The notes under the pieces: model-generated
What the model was told of the DNA's origin: nothing
Databases searched by the model: none
What the model saw: only the letters and a program-made list of their open reading frames with translations
Assembly (NCBI GenBank): GCA_963739995.1
Contig: CAVUCH010000002.1
Span: 1 to 64,000, forward strand
Source of the DNA: CAVUCH01 sp963739995
GTDB taxonomy: Bacteria > Acidobacteriota > Vicinamibacteria > Vicinamibacterales > JAENWD01
DNA length: 64,000 bases
Direction of reading: 5' to 3'
Position numbers and translations under genes: made by a program
Shown here: positions 20,347 through 29,012 of the stretch, one piece after another
Numbering within the stretch: the first letter of the stretch is position 1
How the letters are laid out: the number at the start of each line of letters is the position of its first letter

Positions 20347-21513
20347 ATGACCGACACCTATATCCCTCGTCCCGAGCACAAGTTCTCCTTCGGCCTGTGG
20401 ACCGTCAGCAACCGCGGCCGTGATCCCTTCGGCGCCGAGGTGCGCCCGCCTCTGCCGCCCGTCGATGCGGTGAAGATGCTCGCGGAGGTCGGCGCCTGGG
20501 GCGTGAACCTGCACGACAACGACCTCGTGCCGATTGACGCCTCGGTCGCTGAACGCGACCGGATCGTCAAGGAGTTCAAGAAGGCGTGCGACGAGAGCGG
20601 CATCGTGGTGCCGATGGCGACCGTGTCGCTCTTCTACGACCCTGCGTTCCGCGACGGCGCCTTTACGGCGAACGACGCGGCGGTGCGTGCGTACGCGGTG
20701 CAGAAGACGATGCGCGCAATGGACATCGGCGCGGAGCTCGGCGCGAAGATTTTCGTGCTGTGGGGGGGACGCGAGGGAACGGAGACCGATGCGTGCCGTC
20801 GCGCGGACGCGGCGGTGAAGCGGCTCCGCGAGGCCATCGACTACCTGTGCGAGTACTCGAACACCCGCGGCTACGGGTACCGCTTCGCGCTCGAGGCCAA
20901 GCCGAACGAGCCACGGGGCGACATCTACATGGCGACCACCGGCAACTATCTCGGCTTGATCCCGACGCTGGCGCACCCGGAGATGGTGGGCGTCAACCCG
21001 GAGGTGGCGCACGAGCAGATGGCCGGGCTCAACTTCGTGCACGCGGTGGCGCAGGCCTGGGAAGCCGGCAAGCTGTTCCACATCGACCTGAACGACCAGG
21101 CACCGGGCCGCTACGACCAGGACTTCCGCTTCGGCGCCGCGAACCCGAAGACCGCGTTTTTCCTCGTGAAGTTCCTCGAGGACGTCGGCTATGACGGCCC
21201 GCGACACTTCGACGCGCACGCCTACCGGACGGAGAACTACGATGGCGTGAAGGACTTCGCCCGCGGGTGCATGCGCACGTATCTGATTCTGAAGGAACGA
21301 GCGGCGCGCTGGAACGCGGACGCGGAGATTAAGGCCCTGCTCGCTGAAATCAACTCGCCGAGCGTGCAGGGGCCCACCGTCGGGGCCTACGCCACGGATC
21401 ATCTCGCGAAGCTGCTGGCTTTCAACTTCGACCGATCAACGCTCGCCGCCAAGCGGCTGCCCTACGAGCTGCTGGACCAGCTCACGATCGAGGTGCTGCT
21501 GGGGGTACGGTGA
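20347..21513 (+). CDS. xylA: Xylose isomerase
   Basis: Interconverts D-xylose and D-xylulose; a metal-dependent TIM barrel in the cytoplasm. 388 residues, the length of the shorter class I enzymes (actinobacterial type, about 390) rather than the 440-residue class II. Visible features: the catalytic His in GVNLHDNDLVP near residue 54, the aromatic segment FYDPAF, the metal-ligand Glu in RFALEAKPNEPRGD near 181, the GVNPEVAHEQMAGL segment with ligands near 217-220, and HIDLNDQ with Asp ligands near 245. The start has a good GAGGAG site 5 nt upstream. It lies downstream of xylulokinase in one operon, separated by the repeat-filled gap. Confidence 0.95.
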   Translation: MTDTYIPRPEHKFSFGLWTVSNRGRDPFGAEVRPPLPPVDAVKMLAEVGAWGVNLHDNDLVPIDASVAERDRIVKEFKKACDESGIVVPMATVSLFYDPAFRDGAFTANDAAVRAYAVQKTMRAMDIGAELGAKIFVLWGGREGTETDACRRADAAVKRLREAIDYLCEYSNTRGYGYRFALEAKPNEPRGDIYMATTGNYLGLIPTLAHPEMVGVNPEVAHEQMAGLNFVHAVAQAWEAGKLFHIDLNDQAPGRYDQDFRFGAANPKTAFFLVKFLEDVGYDGPRHFDAHAYRTENYDGVKDFARGCMRTYLILKERAARWNADAEIKALLAEINSPSVQGPTVGAYATDHLAKLLAFNFDRSTLAAKRLPYELLDQLTIEVLLGVR

Positions 21514-21524
21514 CGAAATCGAAA

Positions 21525-21671
21525 AATGCAGAATGCAAAATGCAGAATGCACAATGCAAATGCAGAATGCACGATGCACACGTAGCGCCCGCGCGAGCCC
21601 GTACCAACGTTAACGGAGCACGGTGTCCATTGCATTTACATTGTGCATTCTGCACTGTGCATTGTGCATTC
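21525..21671. repeat. Inverted pair of AATGCAN / TGCATTN heptamer arrays
   Basis: 21525-21580 carries AATGCAG, AATGCAA, AATGCAC and GATGCAC units, mostly 7 nt apart. 21628-21671 carries the inverse (TGCATTT, TGTGCATTC, TGCACTG, TGCATTG). About 50 nt separate the arms. Together they fill the convergent space between xylA and the minus-strand gene ending at 21674 and could fold as a long imperfect hairpin acting on both strands. Confidence 0.8.
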
Positions 21672-21673
21672 GT

Positions 21674-22309
21674 TTAGCGCTTCTGTCGCTTCACGCGCGT
21701 GCTCCGTCCCTTGCCTTTCCCCCTGCTCTGCACCACTGCGCCCGCGATTGCCAGCACCGCCCAAACTGCGAGCAGCCAGCGGCGTCCGGGCTCCAGGTTC
21801 ATGGGGTAGAAGACCCAGACGTCCTTCGTCGCAGCCGCTATCTTTGCTGCACGGTCACCCATCAGCGCTGACGCGCCGACGATCAGCGTCCAGGCGCCGC
21901 CCGATGCGGTCGCGAGGATGATCACCCACCGCTGCAGGTTCGTGGCGATGACCGCGCCCAGAATGGCGCACACCACCACCAGCCCGACGTGCGGGTCCCC
22001 GGTCGCAAAGCGCGCCCACAATCCGTGCAGCAGGAGCGCCCCCGCTGCGGCGCCAATCAGCGCCACTCCCACGAAGTACGCCAGGTTGAGCAGCAGCGCG
22101 CCGGCGAGGCCTCCCACCACGGCCCCGACGATCATCGCGGTCGATTCGCCGGGCCCCATGATGGAGCTCGCGATCGCGGCCCCGAGGATGAACCCGTAAA
22201 TCGCGAGCACGACCCTGAACAGCCGGTATCCCGCGAAGCAGGCCAGAAGGCCACTGAGAACGAGCACGACGGCGGCCGGCAATTGGAGAGACGCGGGAAG
22301 CATTGTCAC
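21674..22309 (-). CDS. Multi-pass membrane protein, DUF4203/TMEM198-like
   Basis: 211 residues with about seven hydrophobic helices rich in Gly and Ala (AAVVLVLSGLLACFAGYRLF, FILGAAIASSIM, MIVGAVVGGLAGALLLNLAY, VGVALIGAAAGALLLHGLW, VGLVVVCAILGAVIA, WLLAVWAVLAIAGAVV) and a basic C-terminal tail. The helix pattern resembles the DUF4203/TMEM198 family, whose bacterial function is not established. The start may be GTG at 22309 or the ATG at 22303. It lies downstream of recR on the same strand with a repeat-filled gap, and converges on xylA. Confidence 0.65.
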   Translation of the reverse strand: MTMLPASLQLPAAVVLVLSGLLACFAGYRLFRVVLAIYGFILGAAIASSIMGPGESTAMIVGAVVGGLAGALLLNLAYFVGVALIGAAAGALLLHGLWARFATGDPHVGLVVVCAILGAVIATNLQRWVIILATASGGAWTLIVGASALMGDRAAKIAAATKDVWVFYPMNLEPGRRWLLAVWAVLAIAGAVVQSRGKGKGRSTRVKRQKR

Positions 22310-22341
22310 GAGGGTAGCAGAACGGGAGGAGCGGTCACTTA

Positions 22342-22389
<48 letters not shown>

Positions 22390-22452
22390 CACAGGCATTC
22401 GGCGAGACGCCGATCGTTCATTCATTTCCCATACTTGATTTCACTCTTCGTT

Positions 22453-22488
22453 CTGCATTCTTCATTTTGCATTTTGCATTTTGCATTC
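22453..22488. repeat. Heptamer tandem array TTTGCAT
   Basis: TTCTGCAT, TCTTCAT, then three exact TTTGCAT units in register. It ends directly at the recR stop codon (22490-22492). Confidence 0.85.
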
Positions 22489-22489
22489 C

Positions 22490-23086
22490 CTAGACCTCCC
22501 GTCTCCCTTCCATCGCCTTTCCCATCGTGATCTCGTCGGTGTATTCGAGGTCGCTGCCGACGGGGACGCCCATGGCGATGCGCGTCACGCGGACGCCGAT
22601 GGGCTTCAGCAGCCGCGCAAGATAGATCGCGGTGGCCTCTCCCTCGACGTTGGGATTGGTGGCCAGGATCACTTCCTCGACCCCGCCTTGTCCCACGCGA
22701 TCGAGCAGTCCCCGGATTTTGAGGTCGTCGGGACCGACGCCCTGAAGCGGCGAGAGCGCGCCCATGAGCACGTGGTAGCGGCCCTTGAAATCGCGCGTCT
22801 TCTCGATCGCTTCCACGTTCTGCGGCTCTTCGATGACGCAGATGACGCGGTTGTCCCGGCGCTCGTCGCTGCAGAAACGGCAGGGATCGACATCGGTGAT
22901 GGTGTTGCAGGTCGAGCAGTGCGCGACCCGCGTCTTCACCTCCTGCACGGCCTCACACAGTCGATCCGCGTCTTCGCGTGGCGCGCGCAGGATGTGGAAC
23001 GCCAGCCGCTGGGCGCCCTTGGCGCCGATGCCTGGCAACCGCTGCAGCTGTTCGATCAGACGAACGAGTGGCTCGGGATGCGGCAC
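22490..23086 (-). CDS. recR: Recombination mediator protein RecR
   Basis: 198 residues, the normal RecR length. It works with RecO and RecF to load RecA on single-stranded gaps. Visible features: N-terminal helix-hairpin-helix (LPGIGAKGAQRLAFHIL), a four-Cys zinc finger (CSTCNTITDVDPCRFC, residues about 57-72), then a Toprim domain (VICVIEEPQNVEAIEKT; PNVEGEATAIYLARLL) and the C-terminal Walker-like GVPVGSDLEYTDEIT. GTG at 23086 is the only good start. It lies 17 nt after ybaB, in the canonical dnaX-ybaB-recR order. Confidence 0.97.
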   Translation of the reverse strand: MPHPEPLVRLIEQLQRLPGIGAKGAQRLAFHILRAPREDADRLCEAVQEVKTRVAHCSTCNTITDVDPCRFCSDERRDNRVICVIEEPQNVEAIEKTRDFKGRYHVLMGALSPLQGVGPDDLKIRGLLDRVGQGGVEEVILATNPNVEGEATAIYLARLLKPIGVRVTRIAMGVPVGSDLEYTDEITMGKAMEGRREV

Positions 23087-23103
23087 GATGAGTCCGGTAC
23101 GCG

Positions 23104-23400
23104 CTACATTCCCGGGATTCGCATGCCGCCGAGCATCCCGCCCATAGACTTCTGCATCTCGTCGTCGGCCTTCCGGTACGCGTCGTTGAGGGCTGCGACG
23201 ATCAGATCCTGCAACATGTCGACTTCGTCGCCGGATACGACTTCCGGGTCGATCTTGATGGACTGGATCTGCTTGGTGCCGTTGATGACGACCGTCACCA
23301 TGCCGCCTCCGGAGCTGGCCTCGACGCGCATTTCGGCCATCTGCTTCTGCAGGCGCTCCTGCATCTGCTGCGCCTGCTTCATCATCTGTTGAATGTTCAT
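23104..23400 (-). CDS. ybaB: YbaB/EbfC-family nucleoid-associated protein
   Basis: 98 residues starting at MNIQQMMKQAQQMQERLQ. This small DNA-binding dimer has a long N-terminal helix, a beta-hairpin (VEASSGGGMVTVVINGTKQI) and a C-terminal helix (MLQDLIVAALNDAYRKA). A longer open frame continues upstream to 23820 through dnaX sequence but is not coding. Its neighbours dnaX and recR confirm the identity. The tail MGGMLGGMRIPGM is the usual Gly/Met-rich end. Confidence 0.95.
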   Translation of the reverse strand: MNIQQMMKQAQQMQERLQKQMAEMRVEASSGGGMVTVVINGTKQIQSIKIDPEVVSGDEVDMLQDLIVAALNDAYRKADDEMQKSMGGMLGGMRIPGM

Positions 23401-23407
23401 GCTCTTC

Positions 23408-23520
23408 GGGCTCCAGGCTCTACAGTTAGAGGTTACAGGCTCCGGGCTCCGGGACCGGCGGGGCTGGGACGAGCCTACCGCCCGGCGCCCACCGCCTACA
23501 GCCCACCGCCCACCGCCTAC
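23408..23520. repeat. Mixed heptamer arrays GGGCTCC and CCCACCG, reaching into the dnaX stop
   Basis: GGGCTCC/AGGCTCC units at 23408-23421 and 23437-23453 (the inverse of the GGAGCCC family). Then CC[CT]ACCG-type units run in perfect 7-nt register from 23474 to 23520. The dnaX stop codon (23517-23519 on the minus strand) falls inside the last unit. Both families lie in the mRNA between dnaX and ybaB. Confidence 0.85.
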
Positions 23521-25295
23521 ATCTCTTCTACGTCCCTGATCTCCGCCGGAATGATCTCGAGCAGTGCCTGCACGTTCGCGTCCGCGAGGGCGCGCGCGCG
23601 CAGGTCGGCGTCCGGGGCGAGCGGCGGGGGTGACGGCGCAACCACAGGCAGCGCCGGCTCGTTGGGCGAGGGCGCTACACCCCGCATCGTGGTGATCGGG
23701 ACGCGGCGGCCGGCCACGCCTTCGGCTACCGCCTCGAGCTCGCCGCGACGCATCTCGACCTGATTGCGCAGGTGTTCGTGCTCGGGACCGAACGTGAAGA
23801 GCAGCCGCCCGGCCTGGCATTCGACGGTCTGGGCCTGCGCCACCACCATGCCGAAGAATGCGGCCTTGACGCGCTTGAGCTCCGCGAGGAAGCGGTCGCG
23901 GAAGTCTGGCGAGAGATCGGGCAGCGGAGCGAGGCCCCGGTCCGCCGGCTCCGCAACGGCCGGAACGGGCGCAGCGGCGCGTGCCGGCGCCGCTCCTCCC
24001 CCTCGGATGTCAGGGATCCGCGAAGCCGTGGCCTGCGGTGGGCCGGGTTTCCGCAACGGATCCGGTCGGCCAAAGCCCGGACGGCGCGTCGGGAGGTTCG
24101 GGCGCAGGCCGCCACCGCTGCCGCCGCCCGACGGCCGCGGCAATCCGGGCGCGCCGGGTGCGCCGCGATCCAGTCCGGCGATCACCTCTTCGATGGGCAG
24201 CAGCTTGCGGAGGTGAATCCATCGCAGCAGCAGCATCTCGAGGTAGTAGCGCGGCTGCGCCGTCTCCTTGATTTCACGGTCCGCACGCGACAGCAGATCG
24301 AATCCCCGCAGCAGGTCTTCCCGGGAGAAGCGCGCGGCGAGCGCGGTCAGGCGCTGGCGCTCGCTCTCGGTGGCAATCTCGGGATCGGCGGCGCACGAGG
24401 GATCCACGTTGACGAGGAGGAGACCGCGCGAGAGGTTCGCCAGCTCGCGACACACGAGCCGCAGGTCGTACCCGAGTTCGACCGCGCGGCCAGCGAGGGT
24501 GAACGCCGCCATCGGGTTCTCATCGGCCACGCCGGTGACGATATCGAAGAGCAGGTCGCGGCCGACGATGCCGAGAACGGTGGAGACGTCCTCGATTGTG
24601 ATGATCGTGCCTGCGAACGCGATGACCTGGTCGAGCGCACTCTGCGCATCGCGCATGCTCCCGTCCGCCGCGCGCGCGACGAGCGCGAGGGCCTCGTCTC
24701 CGACGGTCAGTGTCTCGGCATCTGCGATCTTGCGGAGCTGCGCCGCAATCGACGGAACACCGATCGGGCGGAACTCGAACACCTGCGCGCGCGAGAGGAT
24801 CGTATCGGGGATCTTGTCGCCCGACGTGGTCGCCATGATGAAGACGACATGCGGCGGCGGCTCTTCGACCGATTTGAGCAGGGCGTTGAACGACGAGGTC
24901 GACAACTGGTGCACCTCGTCGATGATGAACACCTTGTAGCGGTCCCGCACCGGGGAAATTGCGAGCCCGCTGATGATCACCTCGCGCACGTTGTCGATGC
25001 CGGTGTGGGTGGCCGCGTCGATCTCGAGCACGTCCATGTCGCGGCCGGCCGCAATCTCGCGGCAGGCGTCGCAGATGCCGCACGGATCCGCCGTGGGCCC
25101 CTCGTAGCAGTTCAGCGCCCGCGCGAGCAAACGTGCGGTGGTCGTCTTGCCCACGCCGCGCGGCCCTGCGAAGACGAACGCCTGGTGGATGCGTCGGCTC
25201 GTGAGCGCGTTGCGGAGTGTCTGTGTAACGGCCTGCTGCCCGACCACGTCGTCGAAGCGCTGCGGCCGCCACTTGCGGGCGAGGACGGTGTACAT
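23517..25295 (-). CDS. dnaX: DNA polymerase III subunit gamma/tau
   Basis: 592 residues: the clamp-loader ATPase. Walker A GPRGVGKTTTARLLARAL (near residue 45), a four-Cys zinc site (Cys in LNCYEG, then DPCGICDAC), Walker B KVFIIDEVHQLS, the sensor-1 region VVFIMATTSGDKIPDTILSR and the sensor-2 segment AADGSMRDAQSALDQ are all present. A Pro/Gly/Arg-rich linker (about 390-450) leads to a tau-like C-terminal domain. No ribosome-binding site is evident before the ATG. The SRP RNA gene lies 46 nt upstream on the same strand, a frequent arrangement. Confidence 0.97.
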   Translation of the reverse strand: MYTVLARKWRPQRFDDVVGQQAVTQTLRNALTSRRIHQAFVFAGPRGVGKTTTARLLARALNCYEGPTADPCGICDACREIAAGRDMDVLEIDAATHTGIDNVREVIISGLAISPVRDRYKVFIIDEVHQLSTSSFNALLKSVEEPPPHVVFIMATTSGDKIPDTILSRAQVFEFRPIGVPSIAAQLRKIADAETLTVGDEALALVARAADGSMRDAQSALDQVIAFAGTIITIEDVSTVLGIVGRDLLFDIVTGVADENPMAAFTLAGRAVELGYDLRLVCRELANLSRGLLLVNVDPSCAADPEIATESERQRLTALAARFSREDLLRGFDLLSRADREIKETAQPRYYLEMLLLRWIHLRKLLPIEEVIAGLDRGAPGAPGLPRPSGGGSGGGLRPNLPTRRPGFGRPDPLRKPGPPQATASRIPDIRGGGAAPARAAAPVPAVAEPADRGLAPLPDLSPDFRDRFLAELKRVKAAFFGMVVAQAQTVECQAGRLLFTFGPEHEHLRNQVEMRRGELEAVAEGVAGRRVPITTMRGVAPSPNEPALPVVAPSPPPLAPDADLRARALADANVQALLEIIPAEIRDVEEM

Positions 25296-25341
25296 GAAAG
25301 GGCGGACGTTTTCGACTGCGGATGAAAGCCGACGCGCGTCC

Positions 25342-25452
25342 CACCGCGACCCGGGAGGGCCTGCGGCACATGTCAGTGACTACTTAGCGCTGCTGCCTTC
25401 CGGCCCTGACGCGGTTCATAGGCTGAAATTGCACAGGTTCCGGGCCGCGGTG
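25342..25452 (-). ncRNA. ffs: Signal recognition particle RNA (small, 4.5S type)
   Basis: On the minus strand the SRP domain IV signature reads GTCAGGGCCGGAAGGCAGCA with the flanking GCTAAG. The two ends pair: GCACCGCGGCCCGG (near 25452) with CCGGGTCGCGGTG (near 25343), and CCTGTG with CCGCAGG further in. The length of about 110 nt fits the Alu-less bacterial form. The ends are estimated from the terminal stem. The position immediately upstream of dnaX is typical. Confidence 0.92.
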
Positions 25453-25527
25453 CGACGCGCGGCGGGCGTTGGAAATTCCAGTCTAATGGCTCGGCCGCAG
25501 GACGGCAAGCGGGGCTGCGACGTGCGC

Positions 25528-25533
25528 TAGAAT
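25528..25533 (+). promoter_or_regulatory. TAGAAT -10-like box
   Basis: TAGAAT on the plus strand about 50 nt before the SDR ATG at 25583. It is also upstream of, and divergent from, the SRP RNA promoter region. Confidence 0.35.
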
Positions 25534-25582
25534 ACGTCGATTCTCGGGGCCGCCCACGACGGTCGGCTGAAAGTTGGGCGCC

Positions 25583-26329
25583 ATGCAGACCTTTCGTCTC
25601 GATTCCCGGATCGCTCTCGTGACCAATGCGTCCACCGGGCTTGGCGCCGCAATCGCGGTGGCGCTCGCCGAGGCGGGCGCGGACGTCGCCGTGCACGAAA
25701 CAGCCCAGCCTCCCGGAGAGACCTGCGCCCGCGTGCGTGAGATCGGGCGGCGTGCTGTGCCAATCACCGGCGACCTCTCGGATCCTTCAGAACCGGCTCG
25801 GCTCGTGGCCGACGCGCTTGGCGCGTTCGGCCGCCTCGACATCCTCGTGAGCTACACGTCCGTACCGCCGGCGAACGAGGCCCTGCGAGAGACCGCATGG
25901 GACGAGCTCATCGCCAGGCGGCTGTCGAGCACGTTCCGCCTGTGCCGAGCCTTTGGTGCGTACCTGCTGGAAGCGCACCAACCCGGGCGCATCATCAACG
26001 TGTCGACGCCACGCGCCCGCCGCGAAGGCCCCGGCCAGGCGGCATCGAACGGCGGCATTGCGCACTTCACCCGGGCCCTCGCACGCGAGTGGGCCCGGCA
26101 CGGCATCGCGGTGAACGCCATCGCGCCGGGATACGTCCGCATCAACGACGCGCACGCAGCCGAGGCGGGAAGCATGCCTGCGGAACGGCGGCGGTCCGCG
26201 CTTCCGGATGACTGTTGGGGCGAGCCCGACGACGTGGCCGGCGCGGCGGTGTTTCTTGCTTCCCCCACCGCGCGTTACGTGAACGGGCACGTGCTCGTCG
26301 TGGACGGCGGCTGGGGAACGCCGGCGTGA
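25583..26329 (+). CDS. SDR-family protein lacking the catalytic tetrad (KduD-like)
   Basis: 248 residues with the Rossmann SDR plan: TNASTGLGAAIAVALAEAG (cofactor loop TGxxxGxG kept as TNASTGLG), DLSDPSEPARLV, IINVST, and the C-terminal GEPDDVAGAAVFLASPTARY...VVDGGW. It resembles 2-deoxy-D-gluconate 3-dehydrogenase (KduD), which fits its coupling to a KDG-type kinase. The active site is not intact. Where YxxSK is expected there is GQAASNGG (Tyr to Gln, Lys to Asn), the helix-4 Asn is Arg (IARRLSSTF), and NNAG is replaced by SYTS; only the Ser remains. Oxidoreductase activity is therefore doubtful. Its stop overlaps the next start (GTGA). Confidence 0.8.
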   Translation: MQTFRLDSRIALVTNASTGLGAAIAVALAEAGADVAVHETAQPPGETCARVREIGRRAVPITGDLSDPSEPARLVADALGAFGRLDILVSYTSVPPANEALRETAWDELIARRLSSTFRLCRAFGAYLLEAHQPGRIINVSTPRARREGPGQAASNGGIAHFTRALAREWARHGIAVNAIAPGYVRINDAHAAEAGSMPAERRRSALPDDCWGEPDDVAGAAVFLASPTARYVNGHVLVVDGGWGTPA

Positions 26330-27420
26330 CGCTCACGCTGCGCGCCGAAACCGACTGCCGCTGGAGCCTGGTGTCGCTCGGGGAGGTGATGCTGCGCCTC
26401 GATCCCGGCGACGGCCGCATCCACACCACACGCACGTTCGGGGTCTGGGAAGGAGGCGGCGAGTACAACGTCGCGCGGGGGCTGCGGCGCTGCTTCGGCC
26501 TGCCCACCGCGATCGTGACAGCGCTGGCCGACAACCCGGTGGGCCGCCTGGTCGAAGACCTCATGCTCCAGGGCGGCGTCGAGCAGCGCGTGCGGTGGGT
26601 GAAGTACGACGGCGTCGGCCGCGCGGCGCGCAACGGGCTCAACTTCACGGAGCGGGGCTTCGGCGTACGCGCCGCGCTCGGCTGCTCGGACCGCGGGCAC
26701 ACGGCGGTGTCACAGCTGAAGCCCGGCGACGTGGACTGGGATGAGATCTTCGGCACCGCCGGCGCGCGCTGGTTTCACACCGGCGGCATCTTCTGCGCGC
26801 TGTCGGAGACGACGCCGCTCGTCGCGCGTGAAGCGATGGAAGCGGCGCGCCGGCACGGCACCGCGATTTCCTACGATCTGAACTATCGCGATTCCTTGTG
26901 GAACGCCATCGGCGGACAGGCCCGAGCGCGCGAGGTGAACCGGGCGCTCGCGCCGCTGGTCGACGTGATGATCGGCAACGAAGAGGACTTCAGCGCCGCC
27001 CTCGGCTTCCAGGTGGAAGGCGTGGACGAACATCTCTCGGCGCTCGACCCCGGGAACTTTCAACGGATGATCCAGACCGTCGTGGCCGAGTTCCCGAACT
27101 TCGAGGTGGTGGCTACCACGCTGCGACACGCGCGCACCGCGTCTCTCAACGACTGGGGCGCCATCTGCTGGGCGGGCGGCGAGTTCTTCCTCGCACCGAG
27201 GCGGGACTCGCTGGAGATCTGGGACCGCGTGGGCGGCGGCGATTCCTTCGCGTCGGGCCTGATCTACGGTTTGCTGACCGGGCAGGGTCCCCAGTGGGCG
27301 GTCGAGTGCGGCGCCGCTCACGGCGCGCTCGCCATGACCACTCCGGGCGACACGAGCATGGTGACGCGCGGTGAAGTTGAGCGGGTGATGAAGGGCGGTA
27401 CCGCGCGCGTCGCCCGGTGA
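26326..27420 (+). CDS. PfkB-family sugar kinase, 2-dehydro-3-deoxygluconate kinase type
   Basis: 364 residues from the GTG at 26326, which overlaps the SDR stop. PfkB features: N-terminal LGEVMLRLDPGDGRIHT, GGGEYNVARGLRRCFG (substrate-binding Gly-Gly/Asn), the lid segment, YDLNYRDSLW, IGNEEDFSAAL and the signature DRVGGGDSFASGLIYG with the catalytic Asp. These match KdgK-type kinases that phosphorylate 2-keto-3-deoxygluconate in the modified Entner-Doudoroff/uronate route. The family label is firm; the substrate is inferred. No KDPG aldolase is nearby. It converges on pncB with a gap of about 36 nt. Confidence 0.85.
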   Translation: MTLTLRAETDCRWSLVSLGEVMLRLDPGDGRIHTTRTFGVWEGGGEYNVARGLRRCFGLPTAIVTALADNPVGRLVEDLMLQGGVEQRVRWVKYDGVGRAARNGLNFTERGFGVRAALGCSDRGHTAVSQLKPGDVDWDEIFGTAGARWFHTGGIFCALSETTPLVAREAMEAARRHGTAISYDLNYRDSLWNAIGGQARAREVNRALAPLVDVMIGNEEDFSAALGFQVEGVDEHLSALDPGNFQRMIQTVVAEFPNFEVVATTLRHARTASLNDWGAICWAGGEFFLAPRRDSLEIWDRVGGGDSFASGLIYGLLTGQGPQWAVECGAAHGALAMTTPGDTSMVTRGEVERVMKGGTARVAR

Positions 27421-27456
27421 CGCGGACGGTGAATGGGCGCTCGTGGAGCCAGGATT

Positions 27457-28790
27457 TCAGTCCCGGCGGACAGCCTCCGCGCGCAACACCAGTTCCTCGA
27501 GCGCCCCGCTCGGGCGCACCGCGTAGGCATCCCACTCCTGCAGGCGTCGCACCCCGTCGGGCAACTCCCCCACCGCATCTGCAGCATGCCGTCGTACGTC
27601 TTCGATGCTCGGCACGGCCTGGACGCGGTGCCCATCCCGCATCACCTGCGACAACAGCGGCCGCCCTCCCGGTGACGGCTCGCTCGCGAGCGCCAGGACG
27701 TCCCCCCCGCGCGGCCGTTCCGGGACAGGCGCCACACCTGCTTGCTCCCCGGCAGCGTGCGCTTGCCGGCACTGAGCTTCAGCACCGGCGCCATCGCGCC
27801 GGCCCGTTCGATCTCCACGAGCTTGTAGACGCCGCCGAGCGCTGGCGCATCGCTGGACGTGCTGAGCGCGGTGCCCACACCGAATGCGTCGATGGGTGCG
27901 GCATGCGCGAGCAGCTCCGCGATCCGGTGCTCGTCCAGATCGCCCGACACGATGATCCGGGTGTCCGTGAGTCCCCCCGCATCGAGGACGCTGCGCACCT
28001 CGCGGCTGAGGGCCATGAGGTCACCGCTGTCGAGCCGCACGCTGCCGGGCCGCAGCCCGGCGCGAACAATCGCGTGCGTGGCGGCAACCGAGTCGTAGGT
28101 GTCGATCAGCACGGTCGTGCCTTCGCCGAACAGGGCGAGGTACGCCCGGAAGGCCTCGATCTCGTGCGCGAACGACATCACCCATGAGTGTGCCATCGTG
28201 CCCGAGATTGGTATGCCGAAGCGGTAGCCCGCCTGGACGTTCGACGTCCCGGAACAGCCGGCCACGTACGCCGCCCGCGCCGCGTGGAGCGCGGCGTCGA
28301 GACCGTGCGCCCGGCGGCTGCCGAACTCGATCACGGGGCGGCCCTCAGCCGCCCGCACGATGCGAGCCGTCTTGCTGGCAATGCTCGTCTGGAACGTGAT
28401 GGTCGCGAGCAGCGCCGTCTCCACCAGCTGCGCTTCGACCGCCGGCGCGGTCACGCGGAGGATCGGCTCGTGCGGGAAGACCACCTCGCCTTCAGCCATG
28501 GCCCACACGTCGCCCGTGAAGCGGAAGGACGGGAGGAGTTCGTCGAAGAACGCATCAGGCGCGGCCGCCAGCGCCGGCACAGTGCGCAGATAGCGGATTT
28601 CGTCTGCGCTGAAGCGGAGGCTCTCGAGCACGTCGAGCGCCTGCTCGAGACCCACGGCCGTCAGAAACGCCCGCCCGTCCGGCAGGTTCCGCACGAACAG
28701 CTCGAACGTGCTCCGGCCGGTGATGCCCGCGTACTGGTACCCGGCCATCATGGTCAACTGGTACAGATCGGTGGCGAGAGGGCTTGTCAT
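27457..28790 (-). CDS. pncB: Nicotinate phosphoribosyltransferase (one frameshift near the C-terminus)
   Basis: Converts nicotinate and PRPP to nicotinate mononucleotide (Preiss-Handler NAD salvage). Starts MTSPLATDLYQLTMMAGY, the family N-terminus. Further marks: ELFVRNLPDGRAFL, FPHEPILRVTAP, IEFGSRRAHG (PRPP/nicotinate site), GTSNVQAGYRFGIPISGTMAHS (active-site His), LRPGSVRLDSGDL and FGVGTALSTSSDAPALGGVYKL. After KQVWRLSRNGRAGG the frame breaks at a run of seven C (27702-27708). With one more C the C-terminus continues as DVLALASEPSPGGRPLL and ends at 27457, giving about 444 residues, the expected length. The region before 28790 in the open frame is repeat sequence. It is divergent from pncA. 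Confidence 0.9.
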
Positions 28791-28871
28791 CATCTGTGTT
28801 GCTGCGGCCCGGTCTCCCGGGCTTCTGCGCTCCACGCTCGTGTGTCCGTTTTCTGCGCCCTCAGTCGAGCG

Positions 28872-28955
28872 CCCACCGCCCACCGCCTACCGCCTACCGC
28901 CCACCGCCTACCGCCTCCCGCCTACCGCCTCCCGCCTACCGCCCACCGCCTACCG
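28872..28955. repeat. Heptamer tandem array CC[CT][AC]CCG x12
   Basis: Twelve units in perfect 7-nt register: CCCACCG, CCTACCG and CCTCCCG variants. It occupies the middle of the pncB-pncA divergent promoter region, so it separates the two start sites by about 80 nt. It is the inverse orientation of the GGCGGTG family. Confidence 0.92.
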
Positions 28956-29012
28956 CCCAAGTGAGCGCCCCCCGCGGTTGGCACCCGCCCTCCGGATTTG
29001 CCACCATACAGC

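Noticed and set aside
23772..25325. 517-codon open frame opposite dnaX
   Set aside because: No protein-like composition or motif, and dnaX on the other strand is certain.
25355..25460. Possible riboswitch or leader before dnaX
   Set aside because: The conserved GGAAGGCAGCA core and terminal stem identify it as SRP RNA instead.
28872..28955. Regular repeats that might be a CRISPR array
   Set aside because: Units are 7 nt with no spacers and no cas genes nearby; they are simple tandem repeats.
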